From: Immundisolibacterales bacterium
GTDB lineage: Bacteria > Pseudomonadota > Gammaproteobacteria > HK1
Assembly (NCBI GenBank): GCA_026712715.1
Contig: JAPOPW010000027.1
Coordinates: 27,858 to 91,857, forward strand
Reading direction: 5' to 3'
DNA length: 64,000 nt
In this document: positions 1-9,142 of the stretch, piece after piece
Layout of the letters: each line of letters opens with the position of its first letter
Position numbering within the stretch: the first letter of the stretch is position 1
The notes under the pieces: generated by a model
The model's database searches: none
Told to the model about the DNA's origin: nothing
Seen by the model: the letters and a program-made list of their open reading frames with translations, nothing else
Program-made: the position numbers and the translations under genes

Positions 1-838
1 CGGGGTTGTCGTAGGCGACGTTCGGCGCCCGGCGTACCCGCCGCTGGCCGGGGTTGTACACCCATGCCCGGCGCGTCTCGCGGACCTGGTTGATGGTCTC
101 GTGCACGAGGAGAAGGTCGCCGGCGAGCCGGGGCGGGGCCAAGACCCTCTGCTTGTACAGGATCATCGTGTTGCCGAGCGCCGCGCGGGTCATGCCCGGC
201 AGCGAGTAGCGAAGCTCGACCTCGACCCGGCTCTTGACGAGGGTGTAGGCCCCGCCGCGGGTCACCGCGGCCTGGCCGACGATGCACGACACCGATTCGC
301 CCCGGTAGCGCAGCAGGTGGTTCCAGATCACCTCGAGGCCGCTCTCCGGGATCGGGAACGGAATGCCGATGACGGCCCCGCCGACGCCGTTGCCGTCGTC
401 CACGAGCTCCGCGGCGGCCGCCGCGGCGCGGGTGGCGTCGTAGATCCGCGGCGGGGCGGACGCGCTCCGTCGGGTCGGATAGACCGGCATGCGGAACGTC
501 GGATAGGTCTCGAGCATGCGCTGGTGACCGACCGAGAGCCGATCGCGGTGCTCGTCGAGGTTCCCGGCGTCGATGACGAAGAGCGGCTCGTCGCCGGCGT
601 ACGGGTCGCGGTGGTGCTGGCCGACGGTGTAGCCCTCCGGCGGCCGCGTGATGCCGCCGGTCCATTCGGGGATGGTGCCCTCCGCGTTGCCGGCCCGCTC
701 CGCCCCGAGCGGCGTCAGATCGCGGCCGAGCCGCGCGATCTCCTCGGTGGAGACCCCGGCGGCGGCGGGGTGAGCGGCGACCCACCCGAGCGCGAGGGCG
801 GCGGCGGTTCGAACAAGGCTCCGGCTCCCGGCATGCAT
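1..838 (-). CDS. DUF1329 (LolA-like) exported protein, 3' end outside window
   Basis: Reading the minus strand from an ATG at 838 gives an open frame of 279 codons that runs off the left edge without a stop, so the C-terminus is missing. The first 25 or so residues form a signal peptide (LVRTAAALALGWVAA, then AAA before GVST), so the product is exported. The body (TPLGAERAGNAEGTIPEW, then TYPTFRMPVYPTRRS) is typical of DUF1329 proteins, which have a LolA-like fold and are usually encoded beside DUF1302 proteins, as here. A GAGGG ribosome-binding site lies 8 nt upstream, inside the end of the DUF1302 gene; the two genes are 11 nt apart and surely cotranscribed. A periplasmic role with the DUF1302 barrel in moving hydrophobic compounds is inferred from the family context, not shown here. 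Confidence 0.85.
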   Translation of the reverse strand, partial: MHAGSRSLVRTAAALALGWVAAHPAAAGVSTEEIARLGRDLTPLGAERAGNAEGTIPEWTGGITRPPEGYTVGQHHRDPYAGDEPLFVIDAGNLDEHRDRLSVGHQRMLETYPTFRMPVYPTRRSASAPPRIYDATRAAAAAAELVDDGNGVGGAVIGIPFPIPESGLEVIWNHLLRYRGESVSCIVGQAAVTRGGAYTLVKSRVEVELRYSLPGMTRAALGNTMILYKQRVLAPPRLAGDLLLVHETINQVRETRRAWVYNPGQRRVRRAPNVAYDNP

Positions 839-849
839 TGCACGCGCCC

Positions 850-3054
850 TCAGAAGGAGAACTTGACTGACGCGGAGAGGAAGTCGCGGTCGTACCGCGT
901 GTCGCTCCGGCCGCCATACATCGTGAGGCCGACATTGGCCTGCCAGCGCTTGAGGTAGTCGGCGCCGACGCCGACGGTGAGCGCGGTCCGGCCTTCGGCG
1001 AACTGACCGATGGGGGTCGGGCCGTTGCCGTCCACGTCGTGTCCCCATTGCACGAAGGGAAACAGCCCGACCGCCCCGATCGCGTTGCTGTACCGCAGAC
1101 GGGCCGAGATCCGGTATCCCCAGGACAGCGAGTCGGCGTCGGCGCTCTCTTCGGAGTCGGACAGACGGCGCGGCCGGGCGGGACTCTCGATGCGATGCCC
1201 CTGCGTCAGTCCGTGCACCCGCATGATCGCGACCTCGGACGCCACGGTCAGGCCGTCGGCTCCGAGTCGGGGCCCGAACGCCTTCGTCGCGGTGACCTGG
1301 ACCTGGCTCACGTCGTGCCGGGCGTACCCGACGACATCGTCGGGCCGGTGCTGCTCGATGTGCTCGCTCAGGGATCGCGCGAAATAGGCCGACGGGAGGA
1401 CCTCTCCCGTCCTCGGATTCCGGTCACAGGTCTCTTCTGCGGGGGCTCTCACGCATCCGGCCAGCTCGAGCGCTTCGGAAATCGGGAGAATGCCCTCGCC
1501 GACCAGAACGTCCTGGGCGCGCTGCAGCGGGGTGTCGATGTGCAGGGTGTACTCGCCCTGCAAGGTCCACCCGGACGCTCCGAGCTCCGTGTTGAAGCTC
1601 AGGCCGAAAAATCGAATGCCCTCGGGGTACTCGAGAAAGTAGTGCCCGGTTGCACCCCGGCGGTCCACGGTCTCGGCGTACCGATCGATTGCGAGCGCGG
1701 TCGCGATGCCCGAAACCCGCGGTCCGACCTGCCTTTCCACTTCCGCTGTCACCCTTCTTTCGATGAGCGCCGGGGCGGCGGCGCGTTCGAGCGTTCCGGC
1801 CGCGACCGCGGCCATGCCCCTCGCGGTGACCTCCCTCGTCACCTCCGGGGCGACCGAGCCGGCAAGAGCGGTCGAAGTCGCAGAGCCCGGCGCGCCGACC
1901 GCCCCCGCGGCCGCGAGCCCGGCCTGGATTGCTGCCGTGCCGGCGGTGCGCGCGGAGATGAGCGGGAGGCGGCTGTGGTAGCGGCCGAAGTACAGGCCGA
2001 GCTCGGTTTGGTTCAAGTCTTCGGCGAGATGGCGCAGCGCGACCCCCCACTGGCCCGAGTCGCCCGAAAGACGGTCCGGGCCGCGCGCCACGCTCATGAA
2101 ATCGGGCTCGTGTGCGCGATAGGGCGGCAGCCGGGAACGGGCGAGGTCCGCGTTGATGGCCGGGGTGAGCCGCCCGAAGCCGAACTCGCGGTCGACTTCG
2201 CTGCCGTACGCACCCAGGAGCGGCCGGAACCGTTCGCTGTTGACCACCACCTCGGTCGCCCCCGGGCCGGCCACGTCGTTCGTCGAGAAGAAGCTGCCGA
2301 CCGGGTCGAGCACCGTCTCCTCCCACTCGAGCTGGTAGAAGCCCTCCACCGTCAGGGTGTCGCTCGGGGCCGCCGACACCGAGACCATCGAAACCGGTGC
2401 GAGGGCCTCGCGCAGCTCCGAGCCCGGCAGCCGGAGCTTGCCGACGTCGTAGCGATTGAACGCATTGATGCCGCCGCCGATGAAGGTGCTCTCGCCCCAG
2501 TTCAGCACGTGTCTCCCGAGGCGCAGATCGACCGGCGCGCCGCCCGGCTCGAAGGCGCCGGTGACGTAGGCGTCGAGGACTTCGAAGTCCTTTCCGACGA
2601 TGTCCTTCGCTTCTCCGCTCAACGGGGTGCGGGCGCGCGCGCCGTTCTCGTTCTCGAAGTCGACGAATCCGGTGGCGCGCAGGAATGCGCCGAAGCGCCG
2701 GTTGCCGAGGTCGAGGTCGGTGGTGACCTTGGAGGTGTTGCTCACCACACCCCGGCCGTAGTTGAGATTCCCGTCGTTGGAGTTGGCGGACCGGAAGTCA
2801 TTGACCCTTGCCTCGCGCCCCTCGATGCGAAACGTCAGGCCATGCGACAAGGTGGTGTCGAGGGTTCCCTCGAGCGCGCCCTCGCCGAATTCGATGGCGG
2901 GCGCGGACAGCGCGAACAGCAGGCAACCGAGCGCGGCGGTGCCCGCCGGAATGCCGAAGAACACGGAACGATCCGCCGGCCGCCGGCCGCTTCGACGCCA
3001 CGGTCGACCCGTGCGGAGCCCGCCCGCGGAGCCCCGACCCTCAAGGTCGTGCAT
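850..3054 (-). CDS. DUF1302 family outer-membrane protein
   Basis: This 734-residue protein has an Arg-rich start, then a hydrophobic signal segment (GTAALGCLLFALSAPA) and the family opening IEFGEGALEGTLDTTLSHGL. The rest alternates short polar and aromatic stretches and ends in a Phe (ASVKFSF), as expected for an outer-membrane beta-barrel. The ATG at 3054 is backed by a strong GGAGGG site 5 nt upstream, so the unusually long n-region before the signal seems real. Length is slightly above the usual 550-700 because of an Ala-rich insert around residues 370-430. DUF1302 proteins pair with DUF1329 and are often found near RND/MMPL exporters or catabolic clusters for hydrophobic substrates; no exporter is visible in this window, but it could lie to the left. 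Specific cargo unknown. Confidence 0.85.
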   Translation of the reverse strand: MHDLEGRGSAGGLRTGRPWRRSGRRPADRSVFFGIPAGTAALGCLLFALSAPAIEFGEGALEGTLDTTLSHGLTFRIEGREARVNDFRSANSNDGNLNYGRGVVSNTSKVTTDLDLGNRRFGAFLRATGFVDFENENGARARTPLSGEAKDIVGKDFEVLDAYVTGAFEPGGAPVDLRLGRHVLNWGESTFIGGGINAFNRYDVGKLRLPGSELREALAPVSMVSVSAAPSDTLTVEGFYQLEWEETVLDPVGSFFSTNDVAGPGATEVVVNSERFRPLLGAYGSEVDREFGFGRLTPAINADLARSRLPPYRAHEPDFMSVARGPDRLSGDSGQWGVALRHLAEDLNQTELGLYFGRYHSRLPLISARTAGTAAIQAGLAAAGAVGAPGSATSTALAGSVAPEVTREVTARGMAAVAAGTLERAAAPALIERRVTAEVERQVGPRVSGIATALAIDRYAETVDRRGATGHYFLEYPEGIRFFGLSFNTELGASGWTLQGEYTLHIDTPLQRAQDVLVGEGILPISEALELAGCVRAPAEETCDRNPRTGEVLPSAYFARSLSEHIEQHRPDDVVGYARHDVSQVQVTATKAFGPRLGADGLTVASEVAIMRVHGLTQGHRIESPARPRRLSDSEESADADSLSWGYRISARLRYSNAIGAVGLFPFVQWGHDVDGNGPTPIGQFAEGRTALTVGVGADYLKRWQANVGLTMYGGRSDTRYDRDFLSASVKFSF

Positions 3055-3561
3055 GCGCTCCCTCCATCGAGCAATGGGCGTGCCGCGTCGCCCCGTGATT
3101 GACCCGGAGTCGAGGACGTCCGCCCCAGGTCACGTCGTGCGGGCGATCCTGCCAGAAACTTCGACTTCTTTCATGTTTCGCGCGAACGTGGGCGCAGCGC
3201 GAAGGCACGGCGATGAATCTCCGCCTTTTCCGCTTCCGGTGGTTCGGTTCCCCCCCCGCGAGCGCGAGCCGTGCGCTCGGGAACGACTTGCCACGCTGCA
3301 CGGCCGGCTCCGGTGGCATGCGCGGGGAGTCGGCATGACGGCGTTCCGGATTGGTCTCGTTCCGGAGAACGATCGGACGAACGGGTGGCCGGCGCGCCGT
3401 TCCGGCGCACGCCGCGAGCTTCCCCCTTCCGGAGCCGTCACGGCCGCCGGCCGCTCGGTGAGGAAAACACCGTGGATCGATGCGAAACTACGCGCGCGCG
3501 GCGGGTCCTCGCCGCCCCCGACACACAGCACCCGCGCGTACGGGTGCGGGAGGAGGAGGAG
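3055..3561. other. divergent intergenic region
   Basis: About 500 nt separate the divergently transcribed DUF1302 gene and the small VOC gene. Longer open frames across it are Arg-rich shadows without family signatures. The only AT-richer patch is near 3155-3185 (around CTTCGACTTCTTTCATGTTT), which may hold the DUF1302 promoter; I cannot assign convincing -35/-10 boxes. The plus-strand gene has its ribosome-binding site at 3551-3560. Confidence 0.4.
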
Positions 3562-4008
3562 ATGTCCCTGGTCTGGCTCGATCACGTGAACCTGCGCACC
3601 GCCCGGCTCGAGGAGATGCGAAGGTTCTATTCCGATGTCCTCGGGCTCGAGGACGGCCAGCGTCCCGACTTCGGTTTCGACGGGGCCTGGCTCTACCTCG
3701 GCGACAAGGCGTGCGTCCACCTCGTCCCCGCGAAGAAGACCCCGGCCGCGAAAGACCCCGGCATCGAGCACTTCGCTTTCCGCTCGCTCGGGGCGGCGGA
3801 CATGGTCCGCAAGCTCCAGCGCAACGGCATCGGGTTCTGGGTCCTCGCGCGCAGGAAGCTCGGCGTGCTCCAGATCAACCTCCACGATCCGGACGGCAAC
3901 CACATCGAGCTCGCGTACCCGGGGCGCGAGATCACGACCCTTCCCAAGAAGTACCAGGCGGACGGAAAGCCCGTCGCGTACGAGCCGCCCCGGCAACGGG
4001 CGGCATAG
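3562..4008 (+). CDS. VOC (glyoxalase/bleomycin-resistance fold) protein
   Basis: A 148-residue single-domain vicinal-oxygen-chelate protein. The opening SLVWLDHVNLRTARLEEM and the following RFYSDVLGLEDG are the classic first beta-alpha unit of this fold. Candidate metal ligands are the His in LDHVNL, the His in IEHFAFRSLG and the Glu in NHIELAYPG, the usual H/H/E pattern. The start was set to the ATG at 3562 because AGGAGGAGGA sits directly upstream; the open frame extends further but without family similarity. The gene lies 73 nt before the MaoC-type gene on the same strand, so the two are probably cotranscribed. The substrate cannot be told from sequence; members include lyases, isomerases and ring-cleaving dioxygenases. 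Confidence 0.85.
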   Translation: MSLVWLDHVNLRTARLEEMRRFYSDVLGLEDGQRPDFGFDGAWLYLGDKACVHLVPAKKTPAAKDPGIEHFAFRSLGAADMVRKLQRNGIGFWVLARRKLGVLQINLHDPDGNHIELAYPGREITTLPKKYQADGKPVAYEPPRQRAA

Positions 4009-4081
4009 CATTCGGCCGGGGAATCCGCCCTTCGTCCGGAACCGGGCGCCGCGCCGGCAACCGCGGCAGGAGGATCCTTGC

Positions 4082-4963
4082 ATGCCCATCGACTCGGCCC
4101 TCGTCGGCGCCAGCACGAATTCCCACCGGCACGAGGTGGACGCGCGCTGGACCATGGCCTTCAGCGCGGCCCTTGGTGACACCGGGCCGCACTACCTCGA
4201 CACGACCGGCGACGTCGTCGCCCATCCCCTTTTCCCCATCGCGCCGGAGTGGGCGGTACACCTCGAAGGGCGCGACCGGTTCGCCGCCAATGGGCTCACC
4301 CCCGACGAGCGGCTGAAGAGCGTGCACGCCACCCACGACTGTCACGTCCACCGGCTCGTGCGCCCCGGAGACCGTCTCGACACGCGGGCCACCACGGTGC
4401 TCGCGGAAGAGCGGCGGCCCGGCGCCTACGTGGTGACCCGTCTCGACACCACCGACGCGAACGGCGAACCGGTGTGCACGACCTGGCAGGCGAGCGTTTA
4501 TCGGGGGGTCGCGGTCGCCGGCGGGGACCGGGTGCACGCGCAGCCCCCGCCACTGCCCGCCGCCGTCGGCGCGAATGGCGGGTCGGCGCCGCTCGTCGAA
4601 ATACCGGTGCCGGTGGCCGCCAACCTCGCGCACGTGTACAGCGAGTGCGCCCGCATCTGGAACCCCATCCACACCGACGTGGACGTGGCCCGGCGCATGG
4701 GGTTGCCGGACATCATCCTGCATGGGAGCGCGACCCTCGCGCTCGCCGTCTCGCGCGTTGTCGACCACGCGGCGGGCGGCGATCCGAACCGGGTCCGTCG
4801 CCTCGGTGGCATGTTCCGGGGGATGGTCCTCATGCCGAGCGAGATCCGCCTGCGGGTGTTTGCGGACGAGGTGGGCGACGACGGGCGGGTCGTCGCCTGG
4901 GACCTCCTGAACGCCGAGGGCCGGGCCGCGATCACGAAGGGCTTCGTCGTCCTCGCCCCATAG
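4082..4963 (+). CDS. MaoC-like (double hotdog) hydratase/dehydratase
   Basis: The 293-residue product has two hotdog repeats. The C-terminal half holds the hydratase-2 motif (NPIHTDVDVARRMGLPDIIL, then HG), with the conserved Asn-Pro-x-His that binds the substrate carbonyl in R-specific enoyl-CoA hydratases. The N-terminal half (ALGDTGPHYLD, then HPLFPIAPEWA) resembles the FAS1-type N-domain of mesaconyl- or 3-hydroxyacyl-CoA hydratases. Start at 4082 is preceded by GGCAGGAGG. Likely reaction: reversible hydration of a 2-enoyl thioester. Its neighbour upstream is a VOC protein on the same strand; the large aromatic-type operon lies downstream on the opposite strand, so it may feed the same pathway, but that is inference. 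Confidence 0.85.
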   Translation: MPIDSALVGASTNSHRHEVDARWTMAFSAALGDTGPHYLDTTGDVVAHPLFPIAPEWAVHLEGRDRFAANGLTPDERLKSVHATHDCHVHRLVRPGDRLDTRATTVLAEERRPGAYVVTRLDTTDANGEPVCTTWQASVYRGVAVAGGDRVHAQPPPLPAAVGANGGSAPLVEIPVPVAANLAHVYSECARIWNPIHTDVDVARRMGLPDIILHGSATLALAVSRVVDHAAGGDPNRVRRLGGMFRGMVLMPSEIRLRVFADEVGDDGRVVAWDLLNAEGRAAITKGFVVLAP

Positions 4964-4967
4964 TCGC

Positions 4968-4984
4968 GACCGGTGCGGCCGGTC
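4968..4984. terminator. hairpin after MaoC gene, possible terminator
   Basis: GACCGG, a 5-nt loop and CCGGTC form a 6-bp GC stem starting 5 nt after the MaoC stop codon, between convergent genes. No T-run follows, so this is at best a weak or factor-assisted terminator. Confidence 0.3.
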
Positions 4985-5068
4985 CCGGCGGACACCGATT
5001 CGCCGGGGTTCTTCCTGGCGCGGGCGAGACTGGATGGCTCGTTCCGGGCGCGGCGACGGGCATCGGCG

Positions 5069-6718
5069 CTACCGTCGGCCTCCCGCGGGGCCCGCGAACG
5101 GCACCTTCATCGGACCGATGGCGGTCATGTCGATCTCGATGAGGACCGGCCCCGGGCGGGCGAACGCCTCGTCGACCCCGGACTCGAAGCCCGCGGAAGC
5201 GGCGATGCGCCGGTAGTCCAGTCCGCAGGCGGCCGCAAGGGCGGCGAAGTCGGGGGTGGCGAGGTCGACGAAGCGACGGCGTCCCCCGTACTCGGCGTCC
5301 TGGATGTTGCGGATGACCCCGTAGCCGCGGTCGTTCATGACCACGAGGGCGAGGTCGACCCCCGTCTCCACCGCGGTCATCAGCTCGCCCGGGTTGAGCA
5401 TGAGACCGCCGTCGCCGGTGAGGCACACGACCTTGCGTTCCGGCGCCCCCACCGCCGCCCCGATCGCGAGGGCGAGTCCCTGGCCGATGCCGCCCCCGGC
5501 CGGATGGAGGGCGTTGCGTGGCGTGTGGACCTTCACGAGGCGGTTGCCCCACGTGCTGTTCGCAACGGTGATGTCGCGCACCCAGAGCGCGTCGCGGCCC
5601 ATGGCGGCGGCAAGCGCGTCGGCGAGTCCGTCGTAGGGGGCGACTGCGCTTCGCAATCGGGCTTGCGCCGCGTCCCGCGCCCGGCGCAAGTCGTTCGCGA
5701 ATGCGGGATCCGGTTCGAATGCGCCGGCCAGACGATCGGCCAGGCCGTCGAGGACGGCGGCGGCATCGCCCGGCACGAAGCCGTCGACCGGGTAGGCGAG
5801 CCGGCCACGGGCGGCCGGGTCGACGTCGACCCGAAGGAGCGGAGCCGGCAGCTTCAACCGATACGTTCGGGTGTCGTTGCTTCGAAGCCGCGACCCGACC
5901 ACGAGCATGAGGTCCGAAGTCGAGTAGAACGCCTCCACGTCGGGGGACTGGTTGAAGGCGCCGAGCGAGAGGGGATGGTCCTCGGGCACGACGCCTCGCC
6001 CCCGCACGCTCGTGACGATGCCGACGCCGAGGTCGGCGAGGCGCCGAGCGCCGGGTCCGGCATGCCGAGCCCCGCCACCCAGCCACAGAAGCGGCCGGCG
6101 GGCCGCGGCGAGGCGTTCGGCGAGCCGGTCGAGCTCATCCGCGTCCGGACGGGGGGTGCGCACGCGCGGGGCCGAGAAGTCGTCGGGGAGGCGGGCCGGG
6201 CCCGCCTGGACATCGGCCGGGATCTCGACGCTCACCGGGCCGCGCGGCGGGGTGAGCGCGACCGTCACCGCCTTGCGCAGAACATCCGCGCACGTTCCGG
6301 GTTCGGTCACGCGGTACGCCGCCTTCGAGATTGCGGCCAGCAACTCGAGCTGCCCCTCGGTCTCGTGGATGAATCCGTGGCCGCGGTCGAGGTGGGGGGT
6401 ATCGACCTGGCCGGTCAGGTGGAGGAGGGGAGTCTCGGCGGACCGCGCTTCGACGAGCGCTCCCGCCGCGTTGCCGCAGCCGGTGCCGGTGCTCGTCACC
6501 GCAACCCCGAGGGAGTCGCGGACCCGGGCGTGGCCGTCCGCCATGTTCACCGCCCCCGCTTCGCCGCGCGAGGGAACGAAGCGGAGCCGGCCGCGCCGGC
6601 CGATCGCATCGAGAATGGCCATGTTGTGAACGCTGATGACGCCGAACGCGGCGGTGACGCCGCATGCCTCGAGAAAGGCGGCGACCACGTCTCCGGTGGT
6701 GGGGCGCGGCTCAGCCAA
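5069..6718 (-). CDS. thiamine-diphosphate-dependent enzyme (acetolactate synthase/benzoylformate decarboxylase superfamily)
   Basis: The product (549 residues from a TTG start at 6718) has the three-domain ThDP layout. The N-terminal pyrimidine-binding domain shows the catalytic Glu in RFVPSRGEAGAVNMADGHA. The middle FAD/NAD-like domain follows (LLWLGGGARHAGPGARRLAD). The C-terminal pyrophosphate domain has GDGGLMLNPGELMTAVE and MNDRGYG, the GDG(x)~25N metal/ThDP motif. The longer upstream frame is Arg-rich and overlaps the IclR gene, so I chose the TTG that overlaps the IclR stop by 8 nt (its TGA is at 6711-6713), leaving the usual short lead before TTGDVVAAFLEACGV. It is the last gene of the Rieske operon, so a lyase or decarboxylase acting on a 2-oxo acid intermediate is plausible. 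Exact substrate is not readable. Confidence 0.85.
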   Translation of the reverse strand: MAEPRPTTGDVVAAFLEACGVTAAFGVISVHNMAILDAIGRRGRLRFVPSRGEAGAVNMADGHARVRDSLGVAVTSTGTGCGNAAGALVEARSAETPLLHLTGQVDTPHLDRGHGFIHETEGQLELLAAISKAAYRVTEPGTCADVLRKAVTVALTPPRGPVSVEIPADVQAGPARLPDDFSAPRVRTPRPDADELDRLAERLAAARRPLLWLGGGARHAGPGARRLADLGVGIVTSVRGRGVVPEDHPLSLGAFNQSPDVEAFYSTSDLMLVVGSRLRSNDTRTYRLKLPAPLLRVDVDPAARGRLAYPVDGFVPGDAAAVLDGLADRLAGAFEPDPAFANDLRRARDAAQARLRSAVAPYDGLADALAAAMGRDALWVRDITVANSTWGNRLVKVHTPRNALHPAGGGIGQGLALAIGAAVGAPERKVVCLTGDGGLMLNPGELMTAVETGVDLALVVMNDRGYGVIRNIQDAEYGGRRRFVDLATPDFAALAAACGLDYRRIAASAGFESGVDEAFARPGPVLIEIDMTAIGPMKVPFAGPAGGRR

Positions 6719-7532
6719 GGCGCCGCGATCGCTCCGGGAGGTGTTCGGCCGGTTCCCGCCAGCCAAGGCGTCTCGAAATCTCGCCCGCCGTTTCGCATAC
6801 CGCGCCGACGACTTCGGTCTCGAGGCGCTCGCGGTCGAACTGGGCGTCGGGGCCGGTGAAGTTGATGGCGGCGGCGACGTCGCCCGCGGCGTTTCGCACC
6901 GGGGCGCCGACGCTCGCGATCCCGGCTTCGAAACCGGCCACGCTGAGCGCGTAGCCGCGCCGCCGGACCTCGCTGACCTGGCGTTCGAGCGCCTCGACCG
7001 TGGTCGCGGTCGCCGCGGTGGCGCGCGTGAGCGGTGATTCGCCGAAGCGGTCGCGCAGCGAAGCGGCGTCCTCATCGCCAAGGAGCACCCGGCCCATCAC
7101 GGTCGCGTGGGCGGGGAGGCGCGTGCCCGCCCGAACGTTGCTCACGAGGCGGTTCGATCCCGCAACCCGCAGCAGGTAGACCGCGTCGGTGCCGTCGAGG
7201 ATCGCGAGGTGGGTGGAGCCGCCGGTGCGCGCGCTCAACCGCTGGAGCGGCGCGTGGGCGATGTCGACGAGCTCCTGCGAGTCGAGGAACTCGAACCCGA
7301 GGTGGAGGACTCGGGCGCCCAACCGAAAGGTCTTGTGGGGATGGGCGCGGTCGAGGTAGCCGAGCTGCTCGAGAGTGACGACGAGCCGGTACGTGGTGGA
7401 ACGCGGGAGGCCGGCCTCGGCCGCCAGCTCGGCGAGGCTCCATTCCGGCCGGACGCGGTCGAACAGCTCGAGCAGCCGCAGGCCCCGGGCGAGCCCCGGC
7501 ACGATGTACCGACCGGCGTCCGTCCCGGTCAT
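6711..7532 (-). CDS. IclR-family transcriptional regulator
   Basis: A 273-residue regulator. Residues 10-70 form the winged helix-turn-helix (LLELFDRVRPEWSLAELA, AGLPRSTTYRLVVTLEQLGY), and the rest is the IclR effector-binding domain (RLSARTGGSTHLAILDGTDA, RRRGYALSVAGFEAGIASVG). IclR proteins usually sense small aromatic or organic acids. The ATG overlaps the upstream hydrolase stop by 4 nt (ATGA) and its own stop overlaps the ThDP gene, so it is embedded in the operon it probably controls. The perfect inverted repeat at 13883-13904, inside the operon promoter, is the obvious candidate binding site. Confidence 0.93.
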   Translation of the reverse strand: MTGTDAGRYIVPGLARGLRLLELFDRVRPEWSLAELAAEAGLPRSTTYRLVVTLEQLGYLDRAHPHKTFRLGARVLHLGFEFLDSQELVDIAHAPLQRLSARTGGSTHLAILDGTDAVYLLRVAGSNRLVSNVRAGTRLPAHATVMGRVLLGDEDAASLRDRFGESPLTRATAATATTVEALERQVSEVRRRGYALSVAGFEAGIASVGAPVRNAAGDVAAAINFTGPDAQFDRERLETEVVGAVCETAGEISRRLGWREPAEHLPERSRRLG

Positions 7533-8350
7533 TGTTCGTTCAGGAAACCGCGCACGGCGGCGTTGAACGCGGCCGGTTTCTCGATGTAGCTCAGGTGACC
7601 GGCGCCCGGGATCTCCCGATAGCGCCCCCCGGCCGTGGCGGCCGCGAGCGCGCGGCTCCCGGCGGGCGGGGTGACGGTATCCTCGGCGCCCGCAAGCACG
7701 AGGGCGGGTGCCGCGATGTTGCCCGCATCGGTGCGGAGGTCTCCCTGGGCGAGCACCGCGACCGCTTGCCGGTACCCGTCCGGGTCGATCTCGGCCATTG
7801 CCGCGCGCGCGCGTTCGAGCTGCCCCGGTGTAGCCGCCGGGGACATCAGGCGCGGAGCGCGCCGGGCGGCGAACCCGTCCGGGCCGAGGGCGGCGAGATC
7901 GTCAAGCCGGGACTGCGCGGCCGGGGGAAGCGGTGCGCCCGGATCCGTGCGGTGTCCGAGCGCGGGGGCGGCGAGGATGAGGCGCTCCACCCGGTGCGGC
8001 CACGCGGCGGTGAAGGCGCCGGCAATGAGCGCCCCGAGCGAGTGTCCGAGGAGGGCGATGCGGTCGAGGCCAAGGCCGTCGAGGAACCGGGCGAGCCGCC
8101 CGGCGTAGTCCGCCGCCGCAGGACGCGGCGCCGCGACCGGCGTCGAATCTCCGTAGCCCGGCGCATCCCAGGCCACCACCTCGCGAACGTCGCCGAGCTC
8201 GGCGAGCTGGTCGCGCCAGGAGCGGGCGTTCGAGCCGATGCCGTGCAGGAGCACGAGCGGTGGGATGGCGCCGGACCCGGCGGCGCAATAGCTGAAGCGC
8301 ACCCCGTCCACCTCGAGGTGCCGGCGCACCGGGGCCGTGTCGACCTCCAC
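7529..8350 (-). CDS. alpha/beta hydrolase
   Basis: A 273-residue alpha/beta-hydrolase-fold protein. The oxyanion-hole region is VLLHGIGSNARSW, the nucleophile elbow is LLGHSLGALIAG (Ser), the acid is probably the Asp in AGAEDTVTP, and the catalytic His is in IPGAGHLSYIEKP. This is the 3-oxoadipate-enol-lactonase/meta-cleavage-hydrolase-like branch, consistent with aromatic degradation. The start is uncertain: GTG at 8350 gives a compact N-terminus (EVDTAPVRRHLEVDGVRFSY); a TTG at 8362 overlapping the SDR stop is also possible. Located between the SDR and IclR genes with overlapping ends, so translationally coupled. Confidence 0.88.
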   Translation of the reverse strand: MEVDTAPVRRHLEVDGVRFSYCAAGSGAIPPLVLLHGIGSNARSWRDQLAELGDVREVVAWDAPGYGDSTPVAAPRPAAADYAGRLARFLDGLGLDRIALLGHSLGALIAGAFTAAWPHRVERLILAAPALGHRTDPGAPLPPAAQSRLDDLAALGPDGFAARRAPRLMSPAATPGQLERARAAMAEIDPDGYRQAVAVLAQGDLRTDAGNIAAPALVLAGAEDTVTPPAGSRALAAATAGGRYREIPGAGHLSYIEKPAAFNAAVRGFLNEQ

Positions 8351-8358
8351 CCTCGCGC

Positions 8359-9117
8359 TCAAGTGAGGACGAAGCCGCCGTTGACGGGCAGCACCTGGCC
8401 GGTGATGAAGCCCGCGCCGTCGCTCAGCAGGAAGACCACCGCGCCGACCACGTCCGCCGGATACTGGGCGCGAGGGATCGCCCGGCCGGTCTCGTAGAGC
8501 TCGTGACGCTCGCGCGGCACGTACTCGGTCGCTTCCACCCGCACCAGGCCGGGCGCGAGCGCGTTGACGGTGACCCCGTCCGTGCCAAGCTCGCGCGCGA
8601 GCGAGCGGGTCATCGCGATGACCGCGCCCTTGCTCGCGACGTAGTGGAGCAGGCGCGGGGCGCCCCAGAGCGCGGTATCGGAGGCGAGGTTGACGATGCG
8701 CCCCCCCGCCTCCGATCGGCGAAGCAGCCCGGCAAGCGCGCGCACCACGAGCCACGTGCCGCGGACGTTGACGGTCATCACTCGATCCCAGGTCGCTACG
8801 TCGATCTCCTCGAAGGTCTTTCCTCCGATGCCGGTCGCCACCGCCGCGTTGTTGACGAGCCCGTCCACCCGGCCGAAGTCGCCGGCGATCCGGTCGGAGA
8901 GCGCGGTGACCGATGCGGGGGAGGCGATGTCCACCGGCGCGAACGATGCGTGGTGTCCGGCGCGGGCGAGCGCGGCCGCGGCCGCGCCGCCCGCTTCCGC
9001 ATCGACGTCGGCAAGGACGACCGCCGCCCCGGCCTCGCAGCACGCGGTGGCGAACGCCAGCCCGAGCCCCCGGCCTGCGCCGGTCACGACGACGATGCGA
9101 CCGTCGAGCACTCCCAT
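8359..9117 (-). CDS. short-chain dehydrogenase/reductase (SDR)
   Basis: A 252-residue classical SDR. The cofactor motif is VTGAGRGLGLAFA near residue 12, followed by an Asp (LADVDAEAG) that favours NAD. The structural motif NNAAV and the catalytic YVASKGAV (Tyr-x3-Lys) are present, and the C-terminal substrate loop ends VNGGFVLT. It would oxidise or reduce a hydroxyl/keto group, for example re-aromatising a cis-dihydrodiol or oxidising a side-chain alcohol after the Rieske step; which one is inference. It is followed within a few bases by the hydrolase and preceded by the cupin gene in the same operon. Confidence 0.92.
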   Translation of the reverse strand: MGVLDGRIVVVTGAGRGLGLAFATACCEAGAAVVLADVDAEAGGAAAAALARAGHHASFAPVDIASPASVTALSDRIAGDFGRVDGLVNNAAVATGIGGKTFEEIDVATWDRVMTVNVRGTWLVVRALAGLLRRSEAGGRIVNLASDTALWGAPRLLHYVASKGAVIAMTRSLARELGTDGVTVNALAPGLVRVEATEYVPRERHELYETGRAIPRAQYPADVVGAVVFLLSDGAGFITGQVLPVNGGFVLT

Positions 9118-9142
9118 GGGTGCCGGCCGATCCGGACCGAGG

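Noticed and set aside
1039..3102. Long plus-strand open frame of 687 codons opposite the DUF1302 gene
   Set aside because: It is Arg/Gly/Pro-rich, has no family motif and lies wholly opposite a clear outer-membrane protein gene; typical antisense shadow in GC-rich DNA.
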